This document shows, piece after piece, positions 11,232-24,194 of a stretch of 64,000 nt of DNA. Within the stretch, counting starts at the first letter, position 1, and each line of letters begins with the position of its first letter. Source of the DNA: Cymodocea nodosa (taxonomy: Eukaryota > Streptophyta > Magnoliopsida > Alismatales > Cymodoceaceae); assembly GCA_036874045.1 (NCBI GenBank), contig CM072336.1, positions 10,940,501 through 11,004,500 of the forward strand, written 5' to 3'. Below the pieces are notes generated by a model that saw nothing but the letters and a program-made list of their open reading frames with translations, ran no database searches and was not told the DNA's origin. The translations under genes were made by a program, and so were the position numbers.

Positions 11232-13491
11232 TTATTTATTCCTCCTAAGTATATCACTTATAGCATTACATATTTTATCTCCTAGATGCCTAATATCATT
11301 TCTGATGTCGTTAAGCACATCATCTAGGTCAAGAGGTAGTTGGGGTTGTTGTTCTACTTGAACTGAATAACTTGGCTGTTGTGGTTGAATTTGTTCTGTA
11401 CATTCTGTTGGTTGTTGTTGTTGAGGCTGATGCAAGGCTTGAAATTTTTGCAAATCTTTTACACTAAAAGCTCTCATGCCTTTAGTTTCAGAGGGCCAGT
11501 CAGATAAATTCAATTGGCTTGCAAGAAGTCTACATATCACCAAAAAATAACTTTGAACTCATATGCTGTAGTTGATAAATGAAAACATCAAACCAATTGA
11601 TTTGAATTCTATTCAGTAGACCATAAGTTGCATATAAACAGCTTCTACTGACTTCCATATTGTGTCCGACTCTCTTAAATAAATTGGCATGCAATATATT
11701 TGCAACAAACCTTGCCTCTACATTCAGATTTTCCATGAGTCTCATTTTTGTATATACACTTAGAATTTATGATAAAGACTGAACGTCCCATTCCAGTTGT
11801 CTAACCATGTCAAATATGTTTGTAACAACAACACCTTCATTCTTTAATCCCAAAACTTCAAAAATTAATTCAGGAGACAATATGAACTCTTGTTTATTTA
11901 TTTGAGTTTTCAGTATATTTTCATTCTTGATCAGATTGCTATAAAAAGCTACAATAAGCTCTTTGTATTGCTTCCATTTCTTTCCAACTAGCAAGAATTG
12001 AATGAGGCCTTGATACTCAAATAGATCTCTTATATCAATCAAATTTCTGAATTTTATTGGTTAAGCATGCAGAATCTGACATGTGATCAGATTATTGTAT
12101 TTTTGCACTACTTCCTTAGATCTAAAATAAATTGAATTACCTTGAATTTGTAATACTGTACACAAAGAAGGTGATACCTAAAGCCTTGATTCAGAGTTTA
12201 ATTCATCTTCAGGAACCTCTTCTTCAAAATGAATGTCATGTTGTTCCTTTGTGAAAATATTTTCTTGAAGCTGCGTATGTAAACTTGATTCTTCAACTTC
12301 AACATTGTAAGGAACATCTTCAATATACTCAACATTCATTTGTTCAGTCTCTATAGATTGATCAAAGTTCAATTTTTCCACAAATTCTATAGCTTGTGTA
12401 TCTGTCTGTAATTGTTCATTTTGTTCAACAGATATCTCCATTGATACATGTTGTGAATTCTCAAACTCTACTTCTATAGATTCTAAAGAAGGTTGGCTGA
12501 CATTTAGCTCTTCTGAAGTCTTAACTTTTTCAATATCCGCTACTCCAAACAATTCAACCTGTGAACTAGTTATTACCTTAACATTGTCAATTATATTTGC
12601 AATAACTTGTTCAATGTCAGTTGCTTGATGATTTGATTTTTCAATTTCTGCATCATCAGGACTTGTACTAATAGAAAAACTTGAGCTCATATTTGACTTG
12701 GATTTCTTCTCAAGTTTTCTAGCAAGGGAAAATAAAGTCTCATTATCTTCATCAATTTCAGTATGCTCAGAATTGATGAGTTTATTAGATGCACTATAAG
12801 GAACAATGTCTAGACATACATTGTCCTTTGGAAATAAATGCTCATCTGATTTTCCTTTTCCAGCAGACTTTGTTTCCTCAAACATAATTTTTCTGATTTT
12901 TCTTCTTCTATAACACTTCTGTTTCTCCACTTCAAGTATTGCTGTTTTCTTTTGAAATTGTTCCATAAAAGTTTTCTACTTTAATTCTTCGAAGGCACTT
13001 TCAATTGCTATGGCCTTTTGAAGCTCTTCAACTTTTCTTTTATCTACAACAATATTTGATTCTACTTCTTTTGAATAAAAAGGAGTAGGTATAGCAAATT
13101 CATGTTTTTCCTCAAATAGTTGTAATCATGTATCACTTAGAGGAGTTTGAGGAATTCTATTTGATGAACCCACACCTTTTTCCATATATTTTGCATACTA
13201 TTCAAGAAATGCAATCTCAGCGCATTTCATTCGATATTCCCTATCAAACTTGCTTCGAATACCCATGAATTTAATACTTGCATCAGTATTATGAAGTTCT
13301 AATCTAACTTCATTTAGTATTCCTTCAGGAAAGAAGTATTCACTATAAATTTTTGCTAACATTTTGTCCACTTGAAGTATTTTCTTAAACCAAGTGCGTG
13401 GAACTTCATCAGTATCTATTTCTTTTCCTTTTGCATCTCCTTTGCATTTGCCTTTTCCTCTACCACGACCCTTGTAGAACTTGGAGACCAT
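11232..13491 (-). pseudogene. Third ORF of element C (plant-transposon-like domain), broken
   Basis: The frame opens at the ATG at 13491 with a very basic start (MVSKFYKGRGRGKGK). An acidic, low-complexity middle follows (12178-12966 is open for 262 codons, rich in E/S/Q). Next comes a folded block: IRDLFEYQGL, FYSNL (about 11933-11947), ILSPELIFEVLGLKNEG, ANILHANLF, and a Gln/Pro-rich tail. Several stops break it. The FYxNL...LGLKNEG block resembles the family annotated as 'putative plant transposon protein' (Transposase_32-like), a name given for its presence in transposons; biochemical function is unknown. It sits where Sireviruses carry an env-like ORF, but no signal peptide or membrane helix is evident. 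Related ORFs occur at 21904 and 48420. Confidence 0.65.
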
Positions 13492-13711
13492 CGTCGTAGG
13501 TTGTAATAGCAACAAGCGAAAAAGATTCTCAAACAAAGGCTTATGAATAACCTAAGTGCCTGTGTAATAAGTGTTTAAATAAGGTTTTAGGCGAATAACA
13601 CAACGTGTATAAAAGTCGAGTTTGGATTTTAAATGAATATTGAATAATATTTATTCAATCGAGATACCCGAAAATAGTAAACATAACTCGTTGAGTTAAC
13701 AAACCTAACGA
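13492..13711 (-). promoter_or_regulatory. Short U3-like segment upstream of ORF3 in C
   Basis: On the plus strand 'aactcgttgagttaac' and 'cctaacgagt' are the palindromic words typical of C's own LTR U3. An AT-rich AATAAATATTA lies near 13650. The upstream continuation is interrupted by the solo LTR at 13717. Promoter function is inferred only. Confidence 0.35.
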
Positions 13712-13716
13712 GTAAT

Positions 13717-15813
13717 TGTAGAGTCATAATTTATGTATATTTTATATAGTTAAGTGATGCATTTTAGGTGTTTAAAGTCATATACTCATAAGTGTTTAAT
13801 GAAGATTTAAGTTATAACGCATCCTAGGCAAATAATGTAGTTATAGGCTTAAATGAAGAAAGTAATACATAAATGAGACTCTATTTGTTATTTAGCATTT
13901 CATGAAAACACATTTACATCTTGGTGGCAACACAATTTCATTTTATTAAGTAGATTAAATTTACTTTAGCACTTAGGATTAATTATTTAAATAAGTACAT
14001 GGGTATTTCTGGAATTCAATGAAAAATGTGATTTTTGGCCCTTTTAAAGTATCCATGTTTAGGAATATATCTTATCTTATTTCTTAAGTGTTTTAATGTA
14101 TTTGTTTGAGTTTTATAGGTTGAAGGATAAGAAAAATAAAGCAAATCAAGATAGGAGGAATTTTGGCCCTTGGATTGAAGATCAAAGGTAGAGATCAAGT
14201 TCCACCACTTGGAGCCTCTATAAAAGGAGAGACAAGGCCAACAAATCCCTCCTCTTGGACGAGCTTTCCCCCATTCCAGCCCTTGAAAGTCCTCAGCCCC
14301 TCTCCCTCCCTCAAGAACTTGTGGAAGGTGGTGTTTCTCCCCCCTCTCGTGGAGCTCCAAGGTGGAAGACAAGATTCGGACAACCTCTTCTTCTCCTCTC
14401 TTGGTGGTTGCTAGTAGGAGGATTGCTAGGGCATCTTTTCCAGACCTTGTGGGTGCTGTTTGGAGCACATTTGAAGTTGTGCAACTGTCTCCCCTCTTCC
14501 GTGGATCATTCCTAGTAGAAGAAAGGCAAGGGTTGTGGACTTTAGGTGGATGACTACTTATTTCTTGGTGTTTGGTGGTGTTTGAAGACCTCCCGCTTCT
14601 GGAAGAGAATTCGTGTGGTGACAGCCATGAATTTCTTGGCTAGGAGGATGGCTAGGATCACATCTCATGCACCATTCTTCTCCAAAACAAGTTTGCACTT
14701 CAAGGTAAAAAGGGTTGTATTGGTTTAGCTCTTTAGGTTTTCATTTTCTTGTTTAAAGTTGTGTTCTTTGTAATTTCAGTAGGGTAGTTGTAGTTTTAGG
14801 TTTAGTTGTAATGTTACATTGTAGTTTAATCATAGAATTTTCATTTCAATAGTTTATTATGTTTAGTTTGAATGAATGGAAATGAATTTGGTTTGAATCT
14901 TGTGCATATGTGAATATTTGTATGCTAACAAAGCTAATTTGTGGATGTTGATCGTCGATTTAGAATCCTGTAAATTTGACGATTTTGTTTAGGTTGTAAC
15001 TCACTAATTTAGTGATGTTTTGCTTTAGTTTTTTATTCTATTTTGTAGAGCTTCGAGTATACTTTACTTTGGTATAGTGTTTAGAATTTTTTCGATTGAT
15101 TTGTATAGGTTTTCCAATTTATTTCGTTGATGTTGCATCTGGCACATCCTAGCGTTTTTTGCCCAATTTTTGCTTCAGTGCCAAATTGGATTTCTTTTTA
15201 TCTACAGCACGAAATTGACCCCTGTAAATTTTCACTATTAGTTGAATGAGTTAAGTTTCGAAGCACACTGATTTTGCAGACTTTCGTGAAGATTTGAAAA
15301 TCTTATGCCATTTTTAGTAACTATGCGCAATTTAGGGATGTTAGTTGCCAGTCTGCGCATTTGTTGGAAAAGCATTGCCGACGCTTGACTGTTTCAGATC
15401 TTTTAATGAAATTAGTGGGGTTGTAAAGTTAATCCAATGAATACTTAGTATGATATTTTTACTGTATTTTACCGTTGAGATACTGAGAGGAGAATATGTG
15501 TGAACTTGATTGAATTTCGAGATTCTATGCTGTAGTGAGTTAGTGTTTTATGAATGGAAATGAGGAATTTATACTCTATTGAGTGAATTTTTGATAAATT
15601 TTGAATCACTTGTAATTATTATTGTTTTTGCACCTTGGAAATATGTTGTAAAAGCCAAATCCTTGTGGATTCGACCTGTACTCGCCGGAGTATATTACAA
15701 TTGCATCGTGCGCTTGCGGTTATTTTAAAATGAGTTTTGAGTTTAATGTGTTATCATTTTGGTCCCTTTGTGAGTTTTAAGATCTTATTTTGGGGACAAC
15801 AAAAACCTCAACA
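13717..15813 (+). mobile_element. Solo gypsy-type LTR with TSD GTAAT
   Basis: TGTAGAGTC...CCTCAACA, flanked by GTAAT at 13712-13716 and 15814-15818. TATAAAAGG lies near 14219. The U5 end has the Athila/Tat-like words 'gacctgtactcgcc' and 'gtgcgcttgcgg'. A higher-GC leader at 14160-14730 gives several short overlapping open frames on both strands, none of which I regard as a gene. No internal domain remains. Confidence 0.88.
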
Positions 15814-15818
15814 GTAAT

Positions 15819-16753
15819 ATGCTATCTAGAGGTAGTTTTACATGTTACCTTACATAACATAACGTCTAATTAGTACACTTAACATTATCTTGAGAACATT
15901 GTAAACTATTTTAACATTCTCTTCTTATGAATCTAAAATAGTTTGTTTATCTTTTTAAATTGTTTCATCAAGATCTTAAGGGAACTAAACTCAAATTAAC
16001 CAAGATTTGTATCTTGAATTATATTAATCTCTTTTGGACATTGTTAATCCTCCCCTTACAAATATACTTCAAATATATTCAATAACGTACAAAATATACT
16101 TGTATAACAATAGATATTAAGTATAACTATACTTTAAATTTTTCTTTTTAGAAACTTCTGTTATCCTGAATTCATCAGGAATGATTTCCAGAATCAATTT
16201 TCACTGTATATGAATCAAAAAACAACTTTGAACTTAATATGATTAATTCAAGGAGAATAAAAGAATGTATATCAAATAAACGTTTTTCAAAAGTACTAAT
16301 GTTGATTCAATAAATCTGCAATCATATTAGTAGAAACTATATTCGATTCAAAGATATTTGTAATTAATGAAATAACTTTTTCTTTTGAAAACACTAAATA
16401 TTGATAATTTTCTTTAAAAGTTAGTTTGAAAAGCTTGAATCATACAAGAGCTTTCTAATGTACCCGAGTAATGAGCTTTTAGTCAACAATCCCATATCTG
16501 ATCGTGACTTTAGGTTGCCAGATTTAAAGAATCCTTTTTCAGGACAACAATCCTTACATACCTATCTGCTTAAGTACAAAAGGCTTGTGATCAAACTAAT
16601 CAATAAACTATCAAAGATTTTCACTTTGTAAGCACTTTTCATTTCAAGCATAGTATATATGTATTCCATTAATACAGATGCAATAAAACACAAATCTCAT
16701 ACAATTTTTACTTCTATGATTTTATTGAAAATATAAATCAGTTTCAATAAGCT
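15819..16753 (-). other. Element C 3' internal region, no recognisable gene
   Basis: AT-rich sequence between two nested insertions that belongs to C's region between RNase H and ORF3. No open frame of note on either strand and no internal LTR boundary found. Confidence 0.55.
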
Positions 16754-16758
16754 CATAC

Positions 16759-19269
16759 TGTTGAGTATTTTGTTTTGATGATGTGTGTTGAATGAATATA
16801 ATCATATTTGCTCAATTACTATTGCTTGTGAAAAGAAATTAAAATCATCAATTAATACAGAAAAAGCTTACTAGCATAAATACATGTTTGTATTGGATCT
16901 GAAGTTAATAACTAGTCATTTTGTTGCATTAATTTCTCACTTAACTAAAAGTTAAGTTAACGTGTGTTTTTATTGAAAAGCATGATATGTTTTAAAGTTA
17001 TATCTTCTGTATCATGAATAGTGCACGTTTAGATAACTCGTTAAGTTAGAGTTTTGTTTGTATAAAGGTCACGTGTGAACTCATTAAGTTAGAGGCTTAA
17101 AGGTTAAAATAGGTCACGTGATAACTCATTAAGTTAGTGAGTAAAAGAAGAGACGAACTCGTTAAGTTAGTGTTATACACATGGTGAAGTTATAAGTTAC
17201 GAATGTTATATTGTATCACGTGAGGTGCACATGTTTAACTCGTTAAGTTAACATAACTAAACGCGTTGAGTTGCTATATTGAACACTAAGGCAACGCGTT
17301 AGGTTAGCGTTATAAACTTAAGTTGTTATTTTTTGCACGTGGTAAACTTCTTATTATAAAAATATTTGTTTATTACTGAATTGGTGAGTTAAAGCTTTTT
17401 TTGAAGACTTACAGTTGTAACTATCCGAAAGGTAACTTAAGTCATGTTTTCAGGTCTTGACACGTGTCTCACTAGTTTTATGTTATAAAGAGTATTTCGG
17501 TGACTTACAACCATAACTATCTGAAACTTAAACTGTTTTCGGTGAGTTATCATTTAACCTTTCGAAAGAAAGGTTAAGCTGGTTCGTTGAGTTAGCTACA
17601 ATACTTGTCACGTGAAATGGCACATGAGGAACTCGTTAAGTTAGAAACGTTAAGTTATATATATATACTTGTGTTACTCGTTTAGTTAACATTAAAGTAA
17701 CGACTTCGTATTACACTTGATCTAGGACTGATGATTAAAGAAAATTTGAAATATAAACGTGGGTTAGAACGTGTGTTTCGATGAAGGAAAAAGAAAAGTC
17801 GTGGAGAAGTGGAAAAGTAGTAGTGGTTAAACGTGAAGGATATGCATGAAATGAAGATACAATATAAAAGGCATAGAATTCTCGTTGATCAAACCATCCT
17901 TGCACACAAAACGAAAAATCTTTTCAAGGATCAAACTATCCCTGAACACCAAAAAAAAAATCTCTTTCAAGGATCAAAAACACATTCTCGGGGAAAATCT
18001 TTCAAGTGAAAGAAAATTCACTGAAGCAGAAAATGTTAGATTTATGTCGCTGAAGATTTGAAGTATCAAAAGAAAGCAAATTCGATGAAGTAGAGAAAGA
18101 CAAGATATTCGTCATTGAAGAATTGCTGAAGAAGAAAAAGAAGAAGAAAGATCTCAAACAGGGAGAAATGTTTTAAATTTCGTAAATTAGTTTTCTCTAT
18201 TTGTAGTTATGAAATTGTTTAGATGATACATGGTATCGAGATATAATTGCATCTACAATTTCTGAGGAGAATTGAATTGTACATTGTAATTGAAACCTTG
18301 AATAAAATGATTTTATGAATACAATGTCTCGACTTGTTTTCGAGTTTTAAAGTTTCAATTATATTTCAGAAAATATTAAAAATACACAATTCACCCCCCT
18401 CTTGTGTAGCCATACGATCCTACACAATCACTTACTTTAAGGATAAAGTAAGAACCAACCAATCTGATTGAGCTTTCAGGTCGTAGCTCCAACCAATCTT
18501 TCTCGAAAGTTTTTGATCTGTGTACTTCAGTAAAACACTTGCTTGAAAGTATCAGAGTTGAGTGTGTGATGAGCTTCTAAAATTTGAGTCTGTGTGTGCT
18601 GAAGACGATTTGATCTCAAAGGCTTTCTTCTGTTGAGCTTGGTGTAAATATTTGAATGAGCGAAAAGCTATCTAATTCTGTTGTCTGTTGCTTGTATATA
18701 TACTAAACATGTGTAATGATCATATTTTTCTTCCAACGGATGTATTCTGTTGTACTTGGTAAGATTCTAGTCCCAAATATGGTAAGTTATCGTTCAAGGA
18801 GGTATTTCAAGATACCCTTTTGATTTCCTAGGTTTTTCGGAGGCTTAGCCATGTAACTCTCCAAAAAATACTTGTAACTTACCGAAAAGTCACTTAAGTC
18901 TTTCTGCCATGTAGGATTTCAGATCGTACAAAAGAGTTGTCATTCAATTAAATACTTGCAATTGTAACTTACTGAACTGTTTCTTTTTAACTATCGGATA
19001 GTTAGCTATTGTAACCCTTTGAAATCCTTCGTTAAGTTTCTGACTGCTTTATTTAATTCAGCACGTGCATAATAGACTAACTTAAGTTTCAGATGGTTAT
19101 ACTTGTAACTCACTGAAACTCTTCAAATTTTGGATAGTTAGCTCTAGTAATTTTCTGATTCTTCTTTTAAACTTCTGTTTGGATTTCTACATGTGGGAAA
19201 TTCAATGAGTTCAGAAAATATTAAAAATTCACAATTCACCCCCCTCTTGTGTAGCCATACAATCCTACA
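16759..19269 (+). mobile_element. Collapsed copia element (full 5' LTR, remnant inside, 60-base 3' LTR end)
   Basis: Flanked by CATAC at 16754-16758 and 19270-19274. A full family-1 LTR (16759-18424, TGTTGAG...CCTACA) is followed by about 780 bases resembling the family-3 LTR at 24195, and then by only the last about 60 bases of a second family-1 LTR ending CCTACA. The segment at 17372-17580 inside the first LTR replaces the usual palindrome array with TAACTATCCGAA/GGTGAGTTA-type repeats. Confidence 0.8.
18425..19209. mobile_element. Family-3 LTR fragment
   Basis: Shares with 24195-25981 the words 'aagaaccaac', 'ttttcaggt', 'atcatattt' plus 'ccaacggatgtattct', and the later series of 'aacttaccgaaa' palindromic repeats. 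Both ends are truncated inside the collapsed copia element. Confidence 0.65.
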
Positions 19270-19274
19270 CATAC

Positions 19275-19624
19275 TTTTGATTAACAATTTAAGATGATTT
19301 ACATATAAATTATTCTACAAGTTTAATCAATCAAGTCAAATTCATGCATGATCATATGTACTATCATTGACCCAAAGAAAATCACTTAATCAACATTTTA
19401 GAATTTCAGAAGTATTTAATGTTTTTCATTTACACTTCTACTTAAAATTGTGAAAACCATTAAAATTGATAAACTACATAAAATCAATAAGATACTACTA
19501 TGATTTTACAATAAATACATAGTATCTTATGCAGTAGTTTAGATATTTATGATAAGTATATAATATCTACGAGGTGAACAACATCATCAACAAAATTTAT
19601 CTTTTTGTGGAGTTTAAGCATTTT
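19275..19624 (-). other. Element C region just after pol, non-coding
   Basis: AT-rich, without open frames. It lies directly downstream of the RNase H tail on the minus strand, up to the nested element at 16759. Confidence 0.5.
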
Positions 19625-19827
19625 ACACATCACATAGCATACAAATACCCAAATTTAATCTTATGTTGTAGAATGTATTTTCATCTAGAGGTTTTCTAAA
19701 TATATCAGCTAATTGATTTTTACTAGACACAAATCCTAATTTAAATTTTCCATTAATTACGTTATCTCTTAGAAAATGATGTCTAACCTCTATATGCTTT
19801 GCTCTAGAATGTAATACACGATTTTCC
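19625..19827 (-). pseudogene. Copia RNase H C-terminal tail (element C)
   Basis: The minus-strand frame reads ENRVLHSRAKHIEVRHHFLR, then KNQLADIFRKPLDENTF, the standard end of Ty1/copia RNase H (HSRxKHIEIRHHF...QLADIFTKPL). It is the continuation of the RT at 31941-33039, from which it is separated by element A. The central part of RNase H is missing between the CQLL at 31941 and this tail, so C had already lost a segment before or around A's insertion. Confidence 0.82.
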
Positions 19828-21903
19828 CAATATGTAGGATCGTATGGCTACACAAGAGGGGGGTGAATTGTATTTTTCAACATTTTCGATTATAATTGAA
19901 ACTTTAAAACTCCAAAACAAGTTGAGACACTGTTTTCATAAAATCATTTTTATTCAAGGTTTCAATTACAATATACAATTCAATTCTCCTCAGAAATTGT
20001 AGATGCAATTATATATCGATACCATGTTTCTTCTATACAATTTTATAACTACAAACAGAGAAAACTAATTTGCGAAATTTAAAACATTTCTCCCTGTTTG
20101 AGATCTTTCTTCTTCTTTTTCTCTTTCTTCTTCAGCAATTCTTCAATGACGAATATCTAGTCTTTCTCTACTTCACTGAATTTGCTTTCTTCTGATACTT
20201 TAAATCTTCAGTGACATATTTCTCACCTTTTTCTACTTCACTGAATTTTCTTCCACCTGAGAGCTTTTCCCTAAAGAGGTGTTTTTGATCCCCAAAAAGA
20301 TTTTTCTTTTGGTGTGCAAGGATAACTATTCAATGAGAATTCTATGCCTTTTATACTGTATCTTCATTTCATGGATATCCTCCACATTTAATCACTATCA
20401 GTCTTCCACTTCTTCACATCTTTTCTTTTTCCTTCATCAAAATACACACGTTCTGACCCACGTTTACATTTCTGTAGGATCGTCTGTATCACAAGAGAGA
20501 GGGTGAATTGTGTCTTCAGTAATTAAAATACCAGCGGATAAAACAAGAGCACAAAACACTCGTAAATGAAATTCTATTCTTTATAATCTTTAAAGATAGA
20601 ATTTACAATATCTTTTCAGCTCAATTCCCTTCTTGAAGGTTTTGATACAGTAATGTTCGATATACAATTCAAATAGAAAAATAAAGTTCTTATTCAAAAC
20701 TAATTTCGAATTGTATAAAACCTGATCTTTATGCATACAGCTTCTTTCCTTCTCTTTGCTTAGCTTCTGTATCTCTTCTTCTCTAGTTGTCGAATTTCCA
20801 GACTTCTTACGTTTGCTGCTCCTTTTCTAAAATTGCTTGAAATTTCGAACTTCTTCTAATGTTGGAGAATTTTTCTAGAATATGAACATTCAAACTTAAC
20901 TTTTTAGTTAGAGATCCAGATTGAATATTCAGACTTGGTTTTTGAGATTGGGATCCTCTATTGTAATGTAGCTTGTACTCTCTATTAGTAGTCGAACTAT
21001 GTCTTCACGTTCAACATGTTCATTCACTTAATCCATAATCCACATACTAATTTTTTCTTTAATCCAAATTACCATCTTTTTGAGTTTCCACTTTCTCCAC
21101 TATCATTTTGAATTTCCACGATCTTCACTCGTAGATTCACCGAGACTTTATCTTCCTAGAGTCTTGTAGAATATATTCTAAGTCTTCGATTTAGTCGAAA
21201 ACTTATCCTTTGAGTCTTGTAAAAACTCAAATACTTATCTATAACTCTTCGAGTTTTTGCACCTGCAAAACATGTAACTAAACATAGCAAACTTATCTGT
21301 TCGTTAGTCATTTTATAAAACTCGAAGACTTATCTATCCATGCGTATAAAAACTCGAACAGTTATCTAACTATTCGATTTTCATCACCGAACGCACATGG
21401 AAAAACACATGACAACTTAAAACATTAAAAACACATGTGCAGATAACTTAACTATACGAGTTTTTAACATAAACTATTCGACAAAAACGAAATGTTAACT
21501 ATTTGAAAGTTTAACTATCGAAAATCTAACTCTTCGGAAAACTTTAACTTATCCGACATAAAAATGAAACTTTCTGATAATCTGTTAACTATTATACTTA
21601 GAGAATATTATTTAGACTTATTTAAAAACTTTAATAAAGCATATATCATCAAAACAAAATTCCTAACAATCTCCCCCTTTTTGATGATGTCAAAACCTAA
21701 TAAGTCAAATAATCTATCTTCTCCCTCTTTTTGGCATTATAAAAAAGTAAATAGTCGATCTTCGTCTTCTTTAGTATTTAAGCCATGTAAATGTGAGGAA
21801 GAAAAACCTTGCTAAGTATACATGAATCAAAAAGATATTTTTAAACATGCATAACTTTCGTGGATTAAGCATAAAATGTTTAAATATAAACTGTGAAAAA
21901 TAA

Positions 21904-23761
21904 TCACGTGAGCATTAAATCTGGAGTTAAATATATATCATTGTCTTGTATATTGGAAATAGGAATACCTTCTTCCACTGTTAAGTTTGAGTAAAAACAA
22001 CTGATAAGTTTTGGTATAACAAGATGGTCTGGCTGTTGTGGAAGTAGAGTCAATAAGCCTTGAAATTCAAACATTTCTCGTATTTGTGCCATCCCTTCAA
22101 ACTTAATTGGTCTTGAGTATAAAACTGTAAAAGTTTTATATGTCTGAAATTTGTCATAACAAGAACTATTTCTGAACCATAATAATGTATTTTCGTCTAA
22201 GCTTTGTTCAAGATTTGGTATTTTCCTATGATGATGTTCTGATCTGGGACTTGTTTCAACATTATCAGTAGTATCTAAATTTTCAGATCTTTAAAAACTA
22301 GTGGAATTTCCATCAAAGCTAGTATAAATATCTGAAATATCTGGTATTGTCGTATCAATAATCTACTGAAATTCCTCTATTTGATCTTCTTGAAACATAT
22401 CAATAGCAACAGTCTCTATGTTAATCTGTATATCAGCAACATTTATGTCTATGATTGATCTATACAACAACTGTCTCTGTAGGAAAGAATGTTCTATAAT
22501 AGATTCATTCTGTATTTCTGAAATTTCTATACTTGAGACATTGGTAGTGTAATATTCGATTTGTAACTGTGTAGGTTGTTGATTATATACATTTATCAAC
22601 AAGTATATTATGTACTGTAATAGACATAACCATATGTAAAAACTGTAGTATAAGCAACTATACCAAAAATCAAAAGTTTCTATCTGAGATACAGTAAGAG
22701 GAAGAATATCTGTACATTCCTCTTCAGATGAAATATCTTCAACATTCATAGACTCAATGTCTATGTCATCAAAAAAATCATCAAAATTGATATCATCTGT
22801 ATATGTATCATTAAAATTTCCTACATGCTCTTTCTGTAGGAAAAGAATGTGTGCTTGCAGCATGATGTGAAAAACTGCCCATTGTATTAAAAGATGCATT
22901 ATGTACTAATGTGACACAATACCTTAGATTGTATGCATGTAATTCGATATTTGTCACATCTGTTGGGATTCCTAACACAAAAGTCTGTCCAGCTTCTGCA
23001 ATGGAACATAGTTTTCCATTTTGCAATGATTCTTCTCTTAGCTGCAATATTCCTTGTACACTTGCAATCAGTCCAAAATATTCTAATGTCTTCTTCTTTT
23101 TCCGACTATATGTTTGTAGTGGTTCGAGTTGTTCAGGAGGTTCTAAAATTTTCTTAATTTCTCCTATTAAAGGCACTTGGGGTCTTGATAGTCCTTCACC
23201 ATGATGCTTAGGTTGTAATAATGGAATATAGAGTTTTAAGCTCTCAACCTCTACCATTTTTAGTTGATAAACTTTTTATCCTTCACTTCGAAGGCCCATT
23301 TTTCAAATGGCATTTTTCTATTCATCAATAAATTATTGAATGTCATCTAAAACAGCTGGGGTAAAATAATGTTGGGAATACAAAGATTCTAATTCCCTAT
23401 TGGCATTTTCTATCATTGGTCCCCATTTCTTTCCATAGTAAGTGATAGACTGTACCAATTTTTCAGGTACATGTCTAGAACTTGTAACAATCGTAGGGTT
23501 AGGTTGTAAAGTTTGTTTCCATAGTTGTAATGCGGAAAGTTCAATCTATTTTAGACTAAACTATGTTTCAGCATAATTACGAATAAACTCCCAACAGAAA
23601 TTTTTCTCGTCTTGAACAGCTTTTCTAATTTCATGTAGTACTTCATTTGTAAAAGTATACCTTGAGTAGATGTCGTTGATTTCACTTTGTATTTTCTGAA
23701 GTTCCAACTCTCTTTTCTACACTTTTGTCATTCTACCAGGTTCTCTTCCATGTCCTGACAT
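21904..23761 (-). pseudogene. Third ORF of element B (plant-transposon-like domain), broken
   Basis: Starts at the minus-strand ATG at 23761 with a basic MSGHGREPGRM, followed by a helical region (KRELELQKIQSEINDIYSRY), a KPKHHGEGLSRPQ linker, an acidic middle at 22363-22899, and the folded block IREMFEFQGLL...CFYSNLTVEEG...DLML, where it stops at 21904. The order of basic start, acidic middle and FEFQGLL/FYSNL block parallels C's ORF3 and G's ORF3. The C-terminal LGLKNEG part is gone. Frameshifts and stops interrupt it. The two antisense open frames at 22911-23204 are shadows. Function unknown. Confidence 0.62.
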
Positions 23762-24194
23762 TGTCGATTAATCTTCGCTGTGCACTATAGAACTTAGTGG
23801 AAGTAAAGATTATGAAACTAGGGTTTTACCAAGGTAGAAACACGAAAGGTTGTTAGTAAAACATTTATAACTCTTCGAGTTTATAAACGGATTCAATCAT
23901 TGAAATCATAAATATAAGATCCGTTACTGATAAATAACTCGAATGTTTACAATAACTCTACGAGTTTTACAATCGACAAAAGCATAATACTTAGTGTAAC
24001 TGTTCATATAAAGAAAATAACTTCGGGCTAAGTGAAAAGTGAGAAAACTCGAAGACTTATGATAACTATTCGAGACATAATAAAGCAATGTAATTCAACA
24101 CATGCATAATTCTAACTTAAAGAGTTTAGATATTTTTGGATACTTATAAACCTAACTATCAGATGTATAGATGCATTAGAGAGAGTTACCAGAT
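23762..24194 (-). promoter_or_regulatory. U3-like cassette upstream of ORF3 in B
   Basis: At about 24050 a 17-base word, AAAACTCGAAGACTTAT, is shared with B's own LTR (near 21316), with further TAACTATTCGA-type words around it. From about 24090 the sequence becomes the reverse complement of the family-4 gypsy LTR U3 and continues beyond the solo LTR at 25982. A TATATTTAT lies on the minus strand near 23915. Promoter role inferred. Confidence 0.5.

Noticed and set aside
11232..13491. ORF3 of C as a classical env gene
   Set aside because: It sits in the env-like position of Sireviruses, but no signal peptide, transmembrane helix or furin-type site is evident. The readable block fits the plant-transposon-like family better.
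14163..14728. Cluster of overlapping open frames on both strands
   Set aside because: It lies within a solo LTR with a matching TSD. The frames reflect higher GC in the leader and no domain is recognisable.
22911..23204. Plus-strand open frames of 74-97 codons
   Set aside because: Antisense to ORF3 of element B; no recognisable domain.
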